Positions 38,481 through 51,000 of a stretch of DNA of 51,000 nucleotides are shown piece after piece (within the stretch, counting starts at the first letter, position 1; the number at the start of each line of letters is the position of its first letter). Made by a program: the position numbers and the translations under genes. The notes under the pieces are model-generated. The model was not told where the DNA came from, ran no database searches, and was given only the letters and a program-made list of their open reading frames with translations. This stretch comes from Strigamia acuminata (Eukaryota; Arthropoda; Chilopoda; Geophilomorpha; Linotaeniidae): assembly GCA_949358305.1 (NCBI GenBank), contig CASHSZ010000082.1:1-51000 (forward strand), given 5' to 3'.

Positions 38481-39239
38481 TCAAAAAGACAAATGAAATG
38501 GATAAATAAAGAAATTAGCGGGGAAATCCAACATGGCGCCCACTTCAAATCCGCTAGAGCGGCAAAACACGACATTTGAATTTCAACACAAGAATAAAAT
38601 CAAGAATACACACTGTATTGAATAAAATAACATTAGGAAATGTAATTTCCTACAACAAAAGCACTATTTATTAAAAGAACACTTGAAAATAATCGTTTGC
38701 CGAACGGAATGAACTCGGTCAGCAGCGCACAAGTGCGTACCGACAACGAACGCTCGAAACGACAAAACGACCGTTCCGGGACAAAAATAAAGCAAACCAA
38801 TCGACAGATCACCCCCAAATTAGTCTAAATCAATTCTAAAACCTATCCATAACACAAGAATAAGGTCCAAACAAAAGGTTAGAAGTTTGAACACAACCGA
38901 ACTAGATTAAGAAATATGACGTCACGCGTCTTACGCAAGTGATCTGTAAATCGACGAATGCACTAAAAATCATCCAAAATCACACAAAATGAGCAAGAAT
39001 TAAAGAAATAAGACACAGAGAAGTAATAAAACTTTAAATAGCAATGAATAAAGATAATATCAATATCATAGACACTAAAATTCATGAAAACATTGTAACT
39101 TTTAATAAATCACAAAAAATGAAAGTTTAATATGTAAAAATATCTAAAAAGCTGAAATTCAAGAAAAGCAAAAATTAAAGACACTTTGTTAACTTTAATT
39201 AAGACAATAAATGACATAAAATCCGGACACAACAATTAT
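38481..39239. other. AT-rich spacer, nothing recognised
   Basis: AT-rich with many short A runs. No open frame with a domain, no inverted repeat of note and no similarity to other parts of the window that I could see. Confidence 0.5.
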
Positions 39240-39730
39240 TCCATTTTGGATGAAAAACGGCCCTTTTGGATGAAAAACGGCCATTTTGGATGAAAAACGG
39301 CTAAAAATGACCATTTTTCTATGAAAAATGGCTAAAAATGGCTAAAAATGGCCATTTGATTGAATGACAACGCCAAAAAACGCCCAAGAACGCCCGCAAA
39401 TGCCTAAAAATGCCTAAAAACGCCCCAAAACGCAAAATGACAATGCAACTTGAGGCAAAAAACATGAGAACACAATTGTAAACGTTACAAAAGTTGAAAC
39501 AAAAATAAACAATTAATGTTTTGCCTCGAGTTGCACGATTTTCAGGCGTTTTGGAGTATTTTTTGGCGTTCTCAGGCGTACTCGCGCGTACACGTCACTG
39601 CCGAGTAAAAAAAAATACTTATTTCTTCAAGAGTTAAAAAGGAAGTAACCCTAATCAGGAAAAAAAATGCAAAAACAATGGCTTGCCTCGAACAAACGCC
39701 AGAAGTGAGGCGAGATGTTGTTTGCTTTAT
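39240..39730. repeat. Composite repeat, copy 3
   Basis: Same order as copy 2: GGCCATTTT words (39240-39360), the TGACAACGCC...CAACTTGAGGC arm (39365-39470), its inverse (39520-39590), then TAACCCTAATCAGGAAA and a half CGAACAAACGCC repeat. Confidence 0.7.
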
Positions 39731-40139
39731 TTATTAAATCAAATTAGGCGTTGCTAATTCACCTGTATCTCTTAGTTCGACGTAAGAACACGCGCTTTTT
39801 TTAAAATGAAAGCCCAAGTTGGGTTTCATAAACGTACCGTATTGCCTTGAATAAAAGCCGGGGTGTTTATTAATTTTTAAGACCAGAAACGAGGCGAGAT
39901 CACGACTCAAGATTAAACGAGAAGAAATAAACGTGTTTCTTCTAAAAGAAGTAATCCTAATCAGGAAAAACTTACATAAACAATGGTTTGCCTTGAATAA
40001 ACGCCGGGGCGTTTATAAATTTTCAAGACGGGAGGCAAGGTGAGATGATGATGCGGTGCGACGCGAATAAAAGCCCAAGTTGGGTATTGCCTCGAATAAA
40101 CGCCGGGGCGTTTATTAATTTTCAAAACCGGAAATGAGG
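39731..40139. repeat. Cluster of three AATAAACGCC repeats
   Basis: Three copies of the short repeat (39843, 39988, 40088) within 275 bp, each followed by TTTTCAA.AC..GA(A/G)..GAGGCGAGAT or a variant. Confidence 0.75.
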
Positions 40140-40960
40140 CGAGATCAAAACGCCATTGAAACGTTACATTTTAATAACGTTTCAACGATAAAAACGGCCA
40201 TTTTTGATTAAAAAAACGACTAAAAATGGCCATTTTACTATAAAAACGGTGAAAAAAAAACATTTTTACTCTGAAAAATGGCTAAAAATGGCCATTTTGA
40301 CGAAAAACGGCCATTTTTACTACGGAAAATGCTAAAAATGGCCACTTGAGTGAGTGACAACGCCAAAAAACGCCTGCGAACGCCTGCGAACACATAAAAA
40401 CACTCCAAAACGCCAGATGACAATGCAACTTGAGGCAAAAAACATGAGAACACAATTTTAAACGTCACAAAAGTTGAAATAAAGATGAAAAATTAATGTT
40501 TTGCCTCGAGTTGCGCGATTTTCAGGCGTTTTTGAGCGTTTTTTAGCATTTTTTGGCGTTCTCAGGCGTGCTCGTGTGTACACGTCACTGCCGAAGAAAA
40601 AAACAAACTTATTTCTTTTAGTTAAAATGTATTTCAAGCTTTAACAGGGGTTTAAACAGGAAATGACATCATTTTTAGTTTAAAATTGAAGTAAAACACA
40701 AAATATTTTAGTTTTTGAATGCAACTGATCCACGTTATGTCAAATGTTTCCATTACTTCTTGAAAGCCAAAAAATTTGAAAATTTAGCTAATTTCAGCAT
40801 GTATTTGTAGCTAGTTTTGATTTGAATACACACTGTAATGTTTTGCCTCGAGTTGCGCGATTTTCAGGCGTTTTGGGACGTTTTGGAGCAAAAAAAACAA
40901 ACTTAATTCTTCAAGAGTTAAAAAGGAAGTAATCCTAATCAGGAAAAGCCCACAAAAAAC
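40140..40960. repeat. Composite repeat, copies 4 and 4b
   Basis: GGCCATTTT words (40190-40345), the TGACAACGCCAAAAAACGC arm (40357-40445), its inverse (40497-40575), and a second right arm at 40838-40890 with the AGGAAGTAATCCTAATCAGGAAA tail. Confidence 0.7.
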
Positions 40961-42015
40961 AATGCAAGATCACGCGGTACGACGCACGGACTCCCAGCGC
41001 ACGGAATGCACGGACTTTCTGTGGACTTCCCGTGCACGGAAGACCGGCGCGGACATTTCCATTGGAGACCAGCGCAGAATTACCTACAGGCAATTCCGAA
41101 TCAAAGGCTTCTTTATGGTTTATACATTACTTTGCAGTAGGTATGCCTGGCCTTGATTTGAAAGTGCAGTAAATTCTGCTGAATGCAGTGTTTTAAACTC
41201 GCAGCAATTGCGATGGTGCCAACTATTGGAAAATAAATTTAAAATGTAAAACCAAAGAATTTGTAAAAAAAATTTGTTTTAATCAATTGCAATAATGATA
41301 TTCTACTTAATTGTTGGATTATGAAACGTGAAACCAATCCCATGATTAGGAAATATAAATTTTATTAAATTCATCGTGTATCTCACATCTCACATTCACT
41401 GCCATTTACTTAGTGTCATCCAAAAATCAGGTTTTATCAAATCCTGAGGTTATTCTAGTACGTCTTAACTGCCCGGCAGGTCGCGCAACCTGTGGAGCAA
41501 CAATTGATGTAAATAGTGCAAGCAGCACGCACGGGAAAGTGCGCACTGTTGGGTCCATGCCAGTGCAAGTACATTGGGTAATGTATTATTGCGAGCGCGC
41601 GTGTTTTCACACGATTACAATGTGCTGATTAAACCAACAGCATTATAGAAGCATTATAGACTGATTATATTGTATAATTTTTATTTTAACAAAACCCTGA
41701 ATTTCATTTCTAATCGGTTTTTTTTTTTATTGACGCGCACAGAAGCGTTGTAGCATGTTCACACAATGTGGAATTTGCAAATTTGAGAAAGCGGCTTTCC
41801 CAAGGTTGATAAAACGCGCGCGATCGTGCGGAATATACAAATAAGTGAAATCCGCAAAATCAGCCATGAGACTGCGAACAGGGGGTCAAGGTATAGGCCG
41901 CCGTAATGTTAAAAATAGGGTCCCTTTCGCACTCCGAGAAATCCGCATGCGCGCCATAAGGTTAAGCTCTCCAGACGGGCGTGGCGGACGCGTCGGCGCG
42001 CCGCGACAAGAATAT
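40961..42015. other. Spacer up to the unit junction, no gene assigned
   Basis: A CG-richer piece (40961-41110), AT-rich DNA, then 41760-42015 with AATCCGCA and CGCGCGC words. No frame shows a domain. The last base before the second unit is 42015. Confidence 0.4.
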
Positions 42016-43903
42016 CCTTTTCGCGGATTGGCGTCCGCGAAATCCGCATTTCGGGGGAGACTATTCTGCGGATTCCGGGTGGACCAAACTCTTCCGAAAA
42101 ATGTCCGGGGTGGTGTTGGGAGTGTCGATAGACTGTTTTGTGTCAAGGTTGCCAATTTTCATGTAAGTATTGGAAGGTTCATTTCTGTGCATTCTCATAT
42201 ATTTTTTTTCACAGGAGCAATGAGGCGCGATAAAGGGGGATCAAGCGAGAGTGAAAAAGATAAACTCGTTTACGTCTCAAATGCGCGTTCGCGATGGAAT
42301 ACGAACTTGGAATCGACTCCAATACGCGTTCGCGTCGCATACGAACGCATTTACAACTCGTTTTCGACTTTGATTAAAAAGGAACAAATATGATTAAAAA
42401 TCAACAAAAATATACAAAACTTGATAAGAAATGTATAAACATTGATTAGAAATCGACAAAAATCGACTGAAATCTGACAATAATCGAATAAAATCGGACA
42501 ATAATCAATTCAGAATGACAAATAACAATTACAATTGGTAAAAATTGACCAAAAATACAGAAAAATCGATTAAAAACCAGCAAAAACAAACAGAAAACGA
42601 TTAAATCAATTAAAAATCAACAAATAACCAAAATTGCCCTCAACACACCCCAACAACCTTCCACCACTCAAATTACACCGGAAAAAAACAAATTCAAACC
42701 GAAAAATCAACAAAGAATGCCAAAAAAAATATTGCAAACAAAGAGATAAGATCAATTCTCGAGGCAAATTCTCACCACAAAACAACGCATCGCCGCCGAC
42801 ATCAACTTTTTAAATTTGAGAAACTCGCGTTTTCACGTGTACCGGTGCAGTACCGGGACCGCGGTACTTGTACTGCGGTATACATTTAAGTGTACAGTGC
42901 ACAACACTACTGTTTATTTTTAATGATCCAATAAATAAAATTTGAAACAAAGTTGAGTGGAATTGTACGTTTCTCGTATATTAAAGTTTTTATTTTGTTT
43001 GTTTCCACTTAATTTTTTTTGTTCCATACTAGAATGGCGATTTGATACTTTTGTAGCTCGAATTCACTTCGTAAACGTGGTCGGTTTTCATCACGCGTCA
43101 ATGCGCTCGTGCAATAGTATAGGCGCGCATGGCTTGATGCGCACAAAACTTGCAAAACTTGCACGGAATTTGGTCAATTTTTGACAAATTTCAGCAGATT
43201 TTTGCCTATATTTGACAAATTTCCACTGATTTTTGACAATATTTGACCCAACAACTGCGCCACGTTCCAGGCGCCGGTTTAGGCATTTTAGACCCGTTTT
43301 AGACCGTTTTAGATGGCGAAAACGTTCTCTCCATCATTTTCTACCCCTGGGTGAGGTTTTCAGCGTTCATGATTGATGAAAAAGCTGTTTTCTAACTAGC
43401 TGTCCCATTGCTAGTTTTGGCGTCAGGTTTTAGCAACCTTCCGATCCGACTCTGTCGTCTGCACGACCTCCAAGACTGTTTTAGGGTTAATTTGAGTCAA
43501 ATAATTCATTCTGGGGGTTGTTTTGGGTTTTTTACAAGTGTGTTTTTGTAGTTTTTATTGGTTTCAAACATTGTCAATTCTTTATACAAGTGTAACTTTC
43601 ATTTCTCTGTATTTTGAGAACTTTGCATTGCAGCAAAGTTCATTTCTTGCCCCTTAATTATTGTGTAATTGTTGGTTTTCAAGCCCGTTTTTTAACAATA
43701 ACTTTATTTGAAGTGCCTATTGTTTCAGGCACGTGCTTCCACGTGCCTTTTATTGTTGAGCAATTTCTTGGGCAGTTGCGCTCCTGTTGCTAGCATTGCC
43801 GCGCGTTCTCCGCGCGCGTACTCGCGCGTTTCGCATCACACACATTCGGGTTCAATGGCCTATCGCGGCGGCACATTGTGTGGCATAGCGCGGCACGTTG
43901 CAA

Positions 43904-43954
43904 TTACGTGACGTGGCACGTTGCTGTTACGTGACGCGATAGCCAGTATTTAAG
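43904..43954 (+). promoter_or_regulatory. Promoter-like block facing the core (left, copy 2)
   Basis: Copy of 29410-29460. The mirror block of this copy is at 45943-45993. Confidence 0.35.
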
Positions 43955-44013
43955 CAGGGGATTCCATCATCGTTTACACAAATGCGCATTGCAACGTGGA
44001 GGCGCATTCGAGT

Positions 44014-44470
44014 CCTTTTCCCAAGCGTTGAAAAAGGACAAAACTCGTATTCGATTCGAAAGCGAATCGAATACGATTTTTGTCCTTTTTCAACGCAAAA
44101 TTGTATTCGACTCGTTTTCGAGTCGAATACGAGTTTTGCCCTTCTTCAACGCGAAATCGTATTCGACTCGTTTTCGAGTCGAATACGAGTTTTGCCCTTC
44201 TTCAACGCGAAATCGTATTCGACTCGTTTTCGAGTCGAATACGAGTTTTGCCCTTCTTCAACGCGAAATCGTATTCGACTCGTTTTCGAGTCGAATACGA
44301 GTTTTGCCCTTCTTCAACGCGAAATCGTATTCGACTCGTTTTCGAGTCGAATACGAGTTTTGCCCTTCTTCAACGCGAAATCGTATTCGACTCGTTTTCG
44401 AGTCGAATACGAGTTTTGCCCTTCTTCAACGCGAAATCGTATTCGACTCGTTTTCGAGTCGAATACGAGA
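44014..44470 (+). repeat. 56-bp hairpin array (left, copy 2)
   Basis: Copy of 29520-29976, with the same six canonical units. Confidence 0.97.
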
Positions 44471-44560
44471 TAGTCGATGACCCGTTCCCGGACTTTGACT
44501 CGTACGACTCGTATTCGAGATGTATTCGAGATGTATTCGAATCGTATTCGAGTCGTATTC

Positions 44561-45255
44561 GAGATGGTCGATGATTTCCACTCGCTCGTATACGCGTTGT
44601 ATACGAGCTCGTATTTTGATCGTAATCGTAAACGAATCGTTTACAAGTCGTATACAAGTTGTATACGACGTGTATACACCTCGTATACGAACGAAGTTTG
44701 TGAAAACACAATTTCCAAATAAGACGTATGTGACTACTATGTGTTTTCATGTCGTAGTAAGTATCCGGTGGATTTTCCAAACTTCGTTCGTATACGAGGT
44801 GTATACACGTCGTATACAACTTGTATACGACTTGTAAACGATTCGTTTACGATTACGATCAAAATACGAGCTCGTATACAACGCGTATACGAGCGAGTGG
44901 AAATCATCGACCATCTCGAATACGACTCGAATTCGATTCGTATTCGACTCGTATACGCGTTGTATACGAGCTCGTATTTTGATCGTAATCGTAAACGAAA
45001 CGTTTACAAGTCGTATACAAGTTGTATACGACGTGTATACACCTCGTATACGAACGAAGTTTGTGAAAACACAATTTCCAAATAAGACGTATGTGACTAC
45101 TATGTGTTTTCATGTCGTAGTAAGTATCCGGTGGATTTTCCAAACTTCGTTCGTATACGAGGTGTATACACGTCGTATACAACTTGTATACGACTTGTAA
45201 ACGATTCGTTTACGATTACGATCAAAATACGAGCTCGTATACAACGCGTATACGA
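44561..45255. repeat. Central hairpins 1 and 2 (copy 2)
   Basis: Copy of 30067-30761; the two tandem hairpins are unchanged. Confidence 0.95.
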
Positions 45256-45370
45256 GCGAGTGGAAATCATCGACCATCTCGAATACGACTCGAATACGAT
45301 TCGAATACATCTCGAATACATCTCGAATACGAGTCGTACGAGTCAAAGTCCGGGAACGGGTCATCGACTA

Positions 45371-45883
45371 TCTCGTATTCGACTCGAAAACGAGTCGAAT
45401 ACGATTTCGCGTTGAAGAAGGGCAAAACTCGTATTCGACTCGAAAACGAGTCGAATACGATTTCGCGTTGAAGAAGGGCAAAACTCGTATTCGACTCGAA
45501 AACGAGTCGAATACGATTTCGCGTTGAAGAAGGGCAAAACTCGTATTCGACTCGAAAACGAGTCGAATACGATTTCGCGTTGAAGAAGGGCAAAACTCGT
45601 ATTCGACTCGAAAACGAGTCGAATACAATTTCGCGTTGAAGAAGGGCAAAACTCGTATTCGACTCGAAAACGAGTCGAATACGATTTCGCGTTGAAGAAG
45701 GGCAAAACTCGTATTCGACTCGAAAACGAGTCGAATACGATTTCGCGTTGAAGAAGGGCAAAACTCGTATTCGACTCGAAAACGAGTCGAATACAATTTT
45801 GCGTTGAAAAAGGACAAAAATCGTATTCGATTCGCTTTCGAATCGAATACGAGTTTTGTCCTTTTTCAACGCTTGGGAAAAGG
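45371..45883 (-). repeat. 56-bp hairpin array (right, copy 2)
   Basis: Copy of 30877-31389, including the extra unit and the internal CAATTT variant. Confidence 0.97.
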
Positions 45884-45992
45884 ACTCGAATGCGCCTCCA
45901 CGTTGCAATGCGCATTTGTGTAAACGATGATGGAATCCCCTGCTTAAATACTGGCTATCGCGTCACGTAACAGCAACGTGCCACGTCACGTA

Positions 45993-48900
45993 ATTGCAAC
46001 GTGCCGCGCTATGCCACACAATGTGCCGCCGCGATAGGCCATTGAACCCGAATGTGTGTGATGCGAAACGCGCGAGTACGCGCGCGGAGAACGCGCAGCA
46101 ATGCTAGCAACAGGAGCGCAACTGCCCAAGAAATTGCTCAACAATAAAAGGCACGTGGAAGCACGTGCCTGAAACAATAGGCACTTCAAATAAAGTTATT
46201 GTTAAAAAACGGGCTTGAAAACCAACAATTACACAATAATTAAGGGGCAAGAAATAAACTTTGCTGCAATGCAAAGTTCTCAAAATACAGAGAAATGAAA
46301 GTTACACTTGTATAAAGAATTGACAATGTTTGAAACCAATAAAAACTACAAAAACACACTTGTAAAAAACCCAAAACAACCCCCAGAATGAATTATTTGA
46401 CTCAAATTAACCCTAAAACAGTCTTGGAGGTCGTGCAGACGACAGAGTCGGATCGGAAGGTTGCTAAAACCTGACGCCAAAACTAGCAATGGGACAGCTA
46501 GTTAGAAAACAGCTTTTTCATCAATCATGAACGCTGAAAACCTCACCCAGGGGTAGAAAATGATGGAGAGAACGTTTTCGCCATCTAAAACGGTCTAAAA
46601 CGGGTCTAAAATGCCTAAACCGGCGCCTGGAACGTGGCGCAGTTGTTGGGTCAAATATTGTCAAAAATCAGTGGAAATTTGTCAAATACTGGCAAAAATC
46701 TGCTGAAATTTGTCAAAAATTGCCAAATTTTGGCGCAAGTTACGTGAGGTTTGCGCGCATCCAACTATGACGAAAAATCCATGCGTGTGCACGCGCGATT
46801 TACTGGCGCGTTGGAAGCGTTAAAATAAATTTTTCCAATATCTAACACAATTTGCACCGAATTATGGCAATTTTTGACAAATTTACATGGATTTTTGCCA
46901 GTATTTGACAAATTTCCACGGATTTTTGACAATATTTGACAAATTCCAGACAAATTTCAGACAAATTTCAATTAATTTTAGAAATTTTATGAGAAATTTC
47001 AGCAAATGTTTGAGGATTGAGGAAATCTTCTGAAATTTGTCAAATATAGGCAAAAAATCTTCTGAAATTTGTCAAATACAGGCAAAAATCTGCTGAAATT
47101 TGTCAAAAATTGCCCAAATTCCGTGCAAGTTTTGCAAGTTTTGCGCGCATCAAATCGTATGCGCGCCTATACTATTGCACGAGCGCATTGACGCGTGATG
47201 AACACCGACCACGTTTACGAAGTGAATTCGAGCTACAAAAGTATCGAGTCGCCATTCTATGATGGAAAAAAAAATTAAGTGTAAACAAACAAAATAAAAA
47301 CTTTAATATACAAGAAACGTACAATTCCACTCAACTTTGTTTCAAATTTTATTTATTGGATTATTGAAAATAAACAGTAGTGTTGTGCACTGTACGCTTA
47401 AGTGTATACCGGCGATGCGTTGTTTTGTGGTGGGGATTTGCCTCGATAATTGATCTTTTCTCTTTGTTTGCAATATTTTTTTGGCCTTTTTTGTTGATTT
47501 TTCGGTTTGAAATTGTTTTTTTCCGGTGTAATTTAAGTGGTGGAAGGTTGTTGGCGTGTGTTGAGGGTAATTTTGGCGGTTTTTGGGTCGGGATTAGTGT
47601 TTTCTGCGATTTTTTTTCGGTATTTGGGGTTTGATGCAGCGGATAGCGCATGCGAATCGCCGTCGACCGTAGCATTAGCAATTGCAACGTGCCGCGCTAT
47701 GCCACACAATGTGCCGCCGCGATAGGCCATCGAATCCGAATGTGTGTGATGCGAAACGCGAGTACGCGCGCGGAGAACGCGCGGCAATGCTAGCAACAGG
47801 AGCGCAACTGCCCAAGAAATTGCTCAACAATAAAAGGCACGTGGAAGCACGTGCCTGAAACAATAGGCACTTCAAATAAAGTTATTGTTAAAAAACGGGC
47901 TTGAAAACCAACAATTACACAATAATTAAGGGGCAAGAAATGAACTTTGCTGCAATGCAAAGTTCTCAAAATACAGAGAAATGAAAGTTACACTTGTATA
48001 AAGAATTGACAATGTTTGAAACCAATAAAAACTACAAAAACACACTTGTAAAAAACCCAAAACAACCCCCAGAATGAATTATTTGACTCAAATTAACCCT
48101 AAAACAGTCTTGGAGGTCGTGCAGACGACAGAGTCGGATCGGAAGGTTGCTAAAACCTGACGCCAAAACTAGCAATGGGACAGCTAGTTAGAAAACAGCT
48201 TTTTCATCAATCATGAACGCTGAAAACCTCACCCAGGGGTAGAAAATGATGGAGAGAACGTTTTCGCCATCTAAAACGGTCTAAAACGGGTCTAAAATGC
48301 CTAAACCGGCGCCTGGAACGTGGCGCAGTTGTTGGGTCAAATATTGTCAAAAATCAGTGGAAATTTGTCAAATACTGGCAAAAATCTGCTGAAATTTGTC
48401 AAAAATTGCCAAATTTTGGCGCAAGTTACGTGAGGTTTGCGCGCATCCAACTATGACGAAAAATCCATGCGTGTGCACGCGCGATTTACTGGCGCGTTGG
48501 AAGCGTTAAAATAAATTTTTCCAATATCTAACACAATTTGCACCGAATTATGGCAATTTTTGACAAATTTACATGGATTTTTGCCAGTATTTGACAAATT
48601 TCCACGGATTTTTGACAATATTTGACAAATTCCAGACAAATTTCAGACAAATTTCAATTAATTTTAGAAATTTTATGAGAAATTTCAGCAAATGTTTGAG
48701 GATTGAGGAAATCTTCTGAAATTTGTCAAATATAGGCAAAAAATCTTCTGAAATTTGTCAAATACAGGCAAAAATCTGCTGAAATTTGTCAAAAATTGCC
48801 CAAATTCCGTGCAAGTTTTGCAAGTTTTGCGCGCATCAAATCGTATGCGCGCCTATACTATTGCACGAGCGCATTGACGCGTGATGAACACCGACCACGT

Positions 48901-49355
48901 TTACGAAGTGAATTCGAGCTACAAAAGTATCGAGTCGCCATTCTATGATGGAAAAAAAAAATTAGGTGTAAACAAACAAAATAAAAACTTTAATATACAA
49001 GAAACGTACAATTCCACTCAACTTTGTTTCAAATTTTATTTATTGGATCATTGAAAATAAACAGTAGTGTTGTGCACTGTACGCTTAAGTGTATACCGGC
49101 GATGCGTTGTTTTGTGGTGGGGATTTGCCTCGATAATTGATCTTTTCTCTTTGTTTGCAATATTTTTTTGGCCTTTTTTGTTGATTTTTCGGTTTGAAAT
49201 TGTTTTTTTCCGGTGTAATTTAAGTGGTGGAAGGTTGTTGGCGTGTTTTGAGGGTAATTTTGGCGGTTTTTGGGTCGGGATTAGTGTTTTCTGCGATTTT
49301 TTATCGGTATTTGGGGTAACGCATGCGAATCGCCGTCGATGCGTCGACCGTAGCA
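45993..49355 (-). repeat. Arms R1 and R2 (copy 2)
   Basis: Copy of 31499-34861. It carries the two substitutions that separate the units (46097 A and 46256 A), both in R1. Confidence 0.93.
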
Positions 49356-49569
49356 AGTGTGGTTGAAGTGATTTCGTTCATTCGTTATTTTAATGAAAAT
49401 TAGGTATTTATTGTGACCACACGAGCACGTAGCAAGTGCGCGCGCAAGTTAAATGTGTAGAGGCCTGTGAGAAAATAAAACGTGCGTGGAAGCGGCGTAA
49501 ATATTCTTTGGTGACTGCCATGGGTTTGTGCTTTGTCGTGGGCGCGATATGTCTGCGATATATATGCGT

Positions 49570-49961
49570 TAGGGATGAGAACGGGACCAATTTTCGGGTC
49601 CCGACCCGTCCCGGGTCCATTACGTTAGCGTAATACGCGCGTATGATTGCATAATTGAAATAAATCAGTATTAAGCCTAATATTAGGCCTAATAATGCTA
49701 AAATAAAGTAAAGAAACAACAATATTTTGGTCATACAGTGTAATTTACTTTTAATAATGAGTTTGTTGTTGTTGTTTATTTACTTTATTTTAGCATTATC
49801 AGGCTCAATATTAGGCTTAATAGTGATAAATAACAACTGGAATTAGAAAATTGTCTCCGCCTCGCAGTACGAATTTAGCAACTGTAATCCCGTCCCGTCC
49901 CGTATCCGCATAGGGCAAACATTACCAGTCCAGTCCCTATCCCGGTCCGTTCTTATCCCTA
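49570..49961. mobile_element. hAT-type MITE (copy 2)
   Basis: Copy of 35076-35467 with the same ATATGCGT flanks. It was duplicated with the large unit and is not an independent insertion. Confidence 0.92.
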
Positions 49962-51000
49962 ATATGCGTGATGTAGCGCGTTTGCGCGCGCGATCTAGTG
50001 CGTTTGAGCGCGCGATGTAGCACCTTGAGCGTGTCCAAATGTGTACAGGTGCTCAAAAGATGTGCGAGGGCTTCACATGCATACACGAAGCATAAACGTG
50101 AAGAAAACAGCAGAAGCAGTTGTGTGTGATATTTATAAAACCACATCACACAAGGGAATACTACTAATGATACAAAAAGCAATAAACTTTATGAATATTG
50201 AAATAAACTTACAAAATGGTGGAAAAAACATGGCGTACTGCCTTGAATATATGCCGGGATGTTATCAATCTTCCGGGCCCCATGTGTGTTTGATTTTAGT
50301 CCTAATTTTGGTGTATTTTTTTTTTTTTGCCTTGGTTTTTCTCGTTTCTTGGAGAGTGCTGAGGCATGCCGAGGTGTTCTCGGGCGTGTGCGCCTGTTGA
50401 AGATCGAGCGTTTCATATTTTGTGTTTAATAAGCCTACCGTGGTGCCTCGAGCGTTTATTAATTTCTCCACTCGAGGCACTTCACTAACACCTCCCCGGT
50501 GTTTAAACGAGTAGCGGCGCTTATTTGACCCCGGTGTTTACTGTTTAAAATTGTCGTGTGTTTTCAAAGTTCTTAATTTGTTTAAAAGCAAACAAAATGG
50601 ATATTTGTTAATTTTTATTTGATTTTATCAATTTCTATTGGTTTCTTGCTGATTTTTAATCGGTTTTTCTCTATTTGTGACAATTTTTGCCAATTTTAAT
50701 CGTTATTTGTCATTCTGAATTGATTATTGTCCGATTTCAGTCGATTTTTGTTGATTTTTAATCATGTTTGTTCGTTTTTAATCAATTTTTGTCCCATGCC
50801 TTACGATCAGTTCGAATAATTGACACCATACTGTGCTGTTACTCGTATTCAAGATGGCGTCGCAAACTCAAGGCCGAATTCCGCTGATTTCATTTATTGC
50901 GACTGTTTGCGCTCCATACGTGTGAAAAGGATTATGGGAAAAATCCTCAATGCAGGCCATTTTGGTGTTAAATGAGCGAGGAAGGCAGGAGATGAGGAAA

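Larger units (their letters stand above)
27522..42015. repeat. Large duplication, unit 1 (14,494 bp)
   Basis: Everything from 27522 to 36506 recurs at 42016-51000 with a constant offset of 14,494, to the window end. The unit therefore probably spans 27522-42015 and is followed directly by the next. Only two substitutions were found by eye: 31603 G / 46097 A and 31762 G / 46256 A. The copies are thus very young, yet not simply the same read placed twice. Confidence 0.92.
42370..50785. mobile_element. Palindromic element, second copy
   Basis: Same structure as 27876-36291, including the one-unit difference between the two 56-bp arrays and the R1/R2 pair. It was therefore copied whole as part of the larger duplication and did not insert by itself. 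Confidence 0.5.
42016..51000. repeat. Large duplication, unit 2 (partial, runs off the window)
   Basis: Copy of 27522-36506. Same features at +14,494: hairpin 42019-42042, left TIR 42370-42621, arm L 42630-44013, arrays 44014-44470 and 45371-45883, central hairpins 44561-44917 and 44948-45255, R1 45993-47680, R2 47681-49355, MITE 49570-49961, right TIR 50606-50785. Confidence 0.92.

Overview
This is a eukaryotic, almost certainly animal, repeat-dense window. I see no credible host gene. The evidence is complete LTR retrotransposons (Ty3/Gypsy and Ty1/Copia), a hAT-type MITE with an 8-bp target duplication, long palindromes and AT-rich spacers. The Copia primer binding site starts TGGTAGCAGAGG, which fits the animal-type initiator Met tRNA rather than the plant form (TGGTATCAGAGC). 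I cannot name the species.

Region 1 (1-3719, continuing 12347-12471): G+T-rich non-coding DNA. It starts with the tail of a reading frame, a polypurine tract and a TGTG start. It is best read as the 3' end of an unidentified LTR element with a very long LTR carrying two sets of tandem hairpin repeats. Region 2 (3720-12342): a complete minus-strand Gypsy element. It has identical 544-bp LTRs, an ATAT target duplication, a tRNA-Ala-type primer site, gag, pol joined to gag by an apparent -1 frameshift at GGGAAAC, and an extra third ORF encoding a Ulp1/SENP-like cysteine protease.

Region 3 (12472-27521): three copies of one Copia family. Copy A (13921-20740, plus) is intact, with identical 573-bp LTRs, a GATTT duplication and one 1646-codon ORF. 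It sits inside copy B (minus). B and C (minus) are joined head to tail through one shared LTR (22427-22999). B has lost its 3' part and C its 5' part.

Region 4 (27522-51000): a direct duplication with a 14,494-bp period. The second copy starts at 42016 and runs out of the window. The breakpoint is exactly where Copia C is cut, next to a small hairpin. Each unit begins with a roughly 8.4-kb non-coding element with imperfect terminal inverted repeats (27876-28127 and 36112-36291). Inside is a hierarchical palindrome: inverted arms of about 1.4-1.7 kb with inward-facing promoter-like motifs, mirrored arrays of a 56-bp hairpin unit, and two tandem central hairpins of about 360 bp. One arm is itself duplicated (31499-33186 and 33187-34861). 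A 392-bp hAT MITE lies in the tail. From 36.3 to 42.0 kb there are degenerate short-repeat composites built from a near-palindrome AATAAACGCC-GG-GGCGTTTATT and GGCGTTTT-rich inverted repeats.

The genes form two self-contained retrotransposition systems (capsid, protease, RT/RNase H, integrase). The rest looks like non-autonomous or structural repeat DNA.
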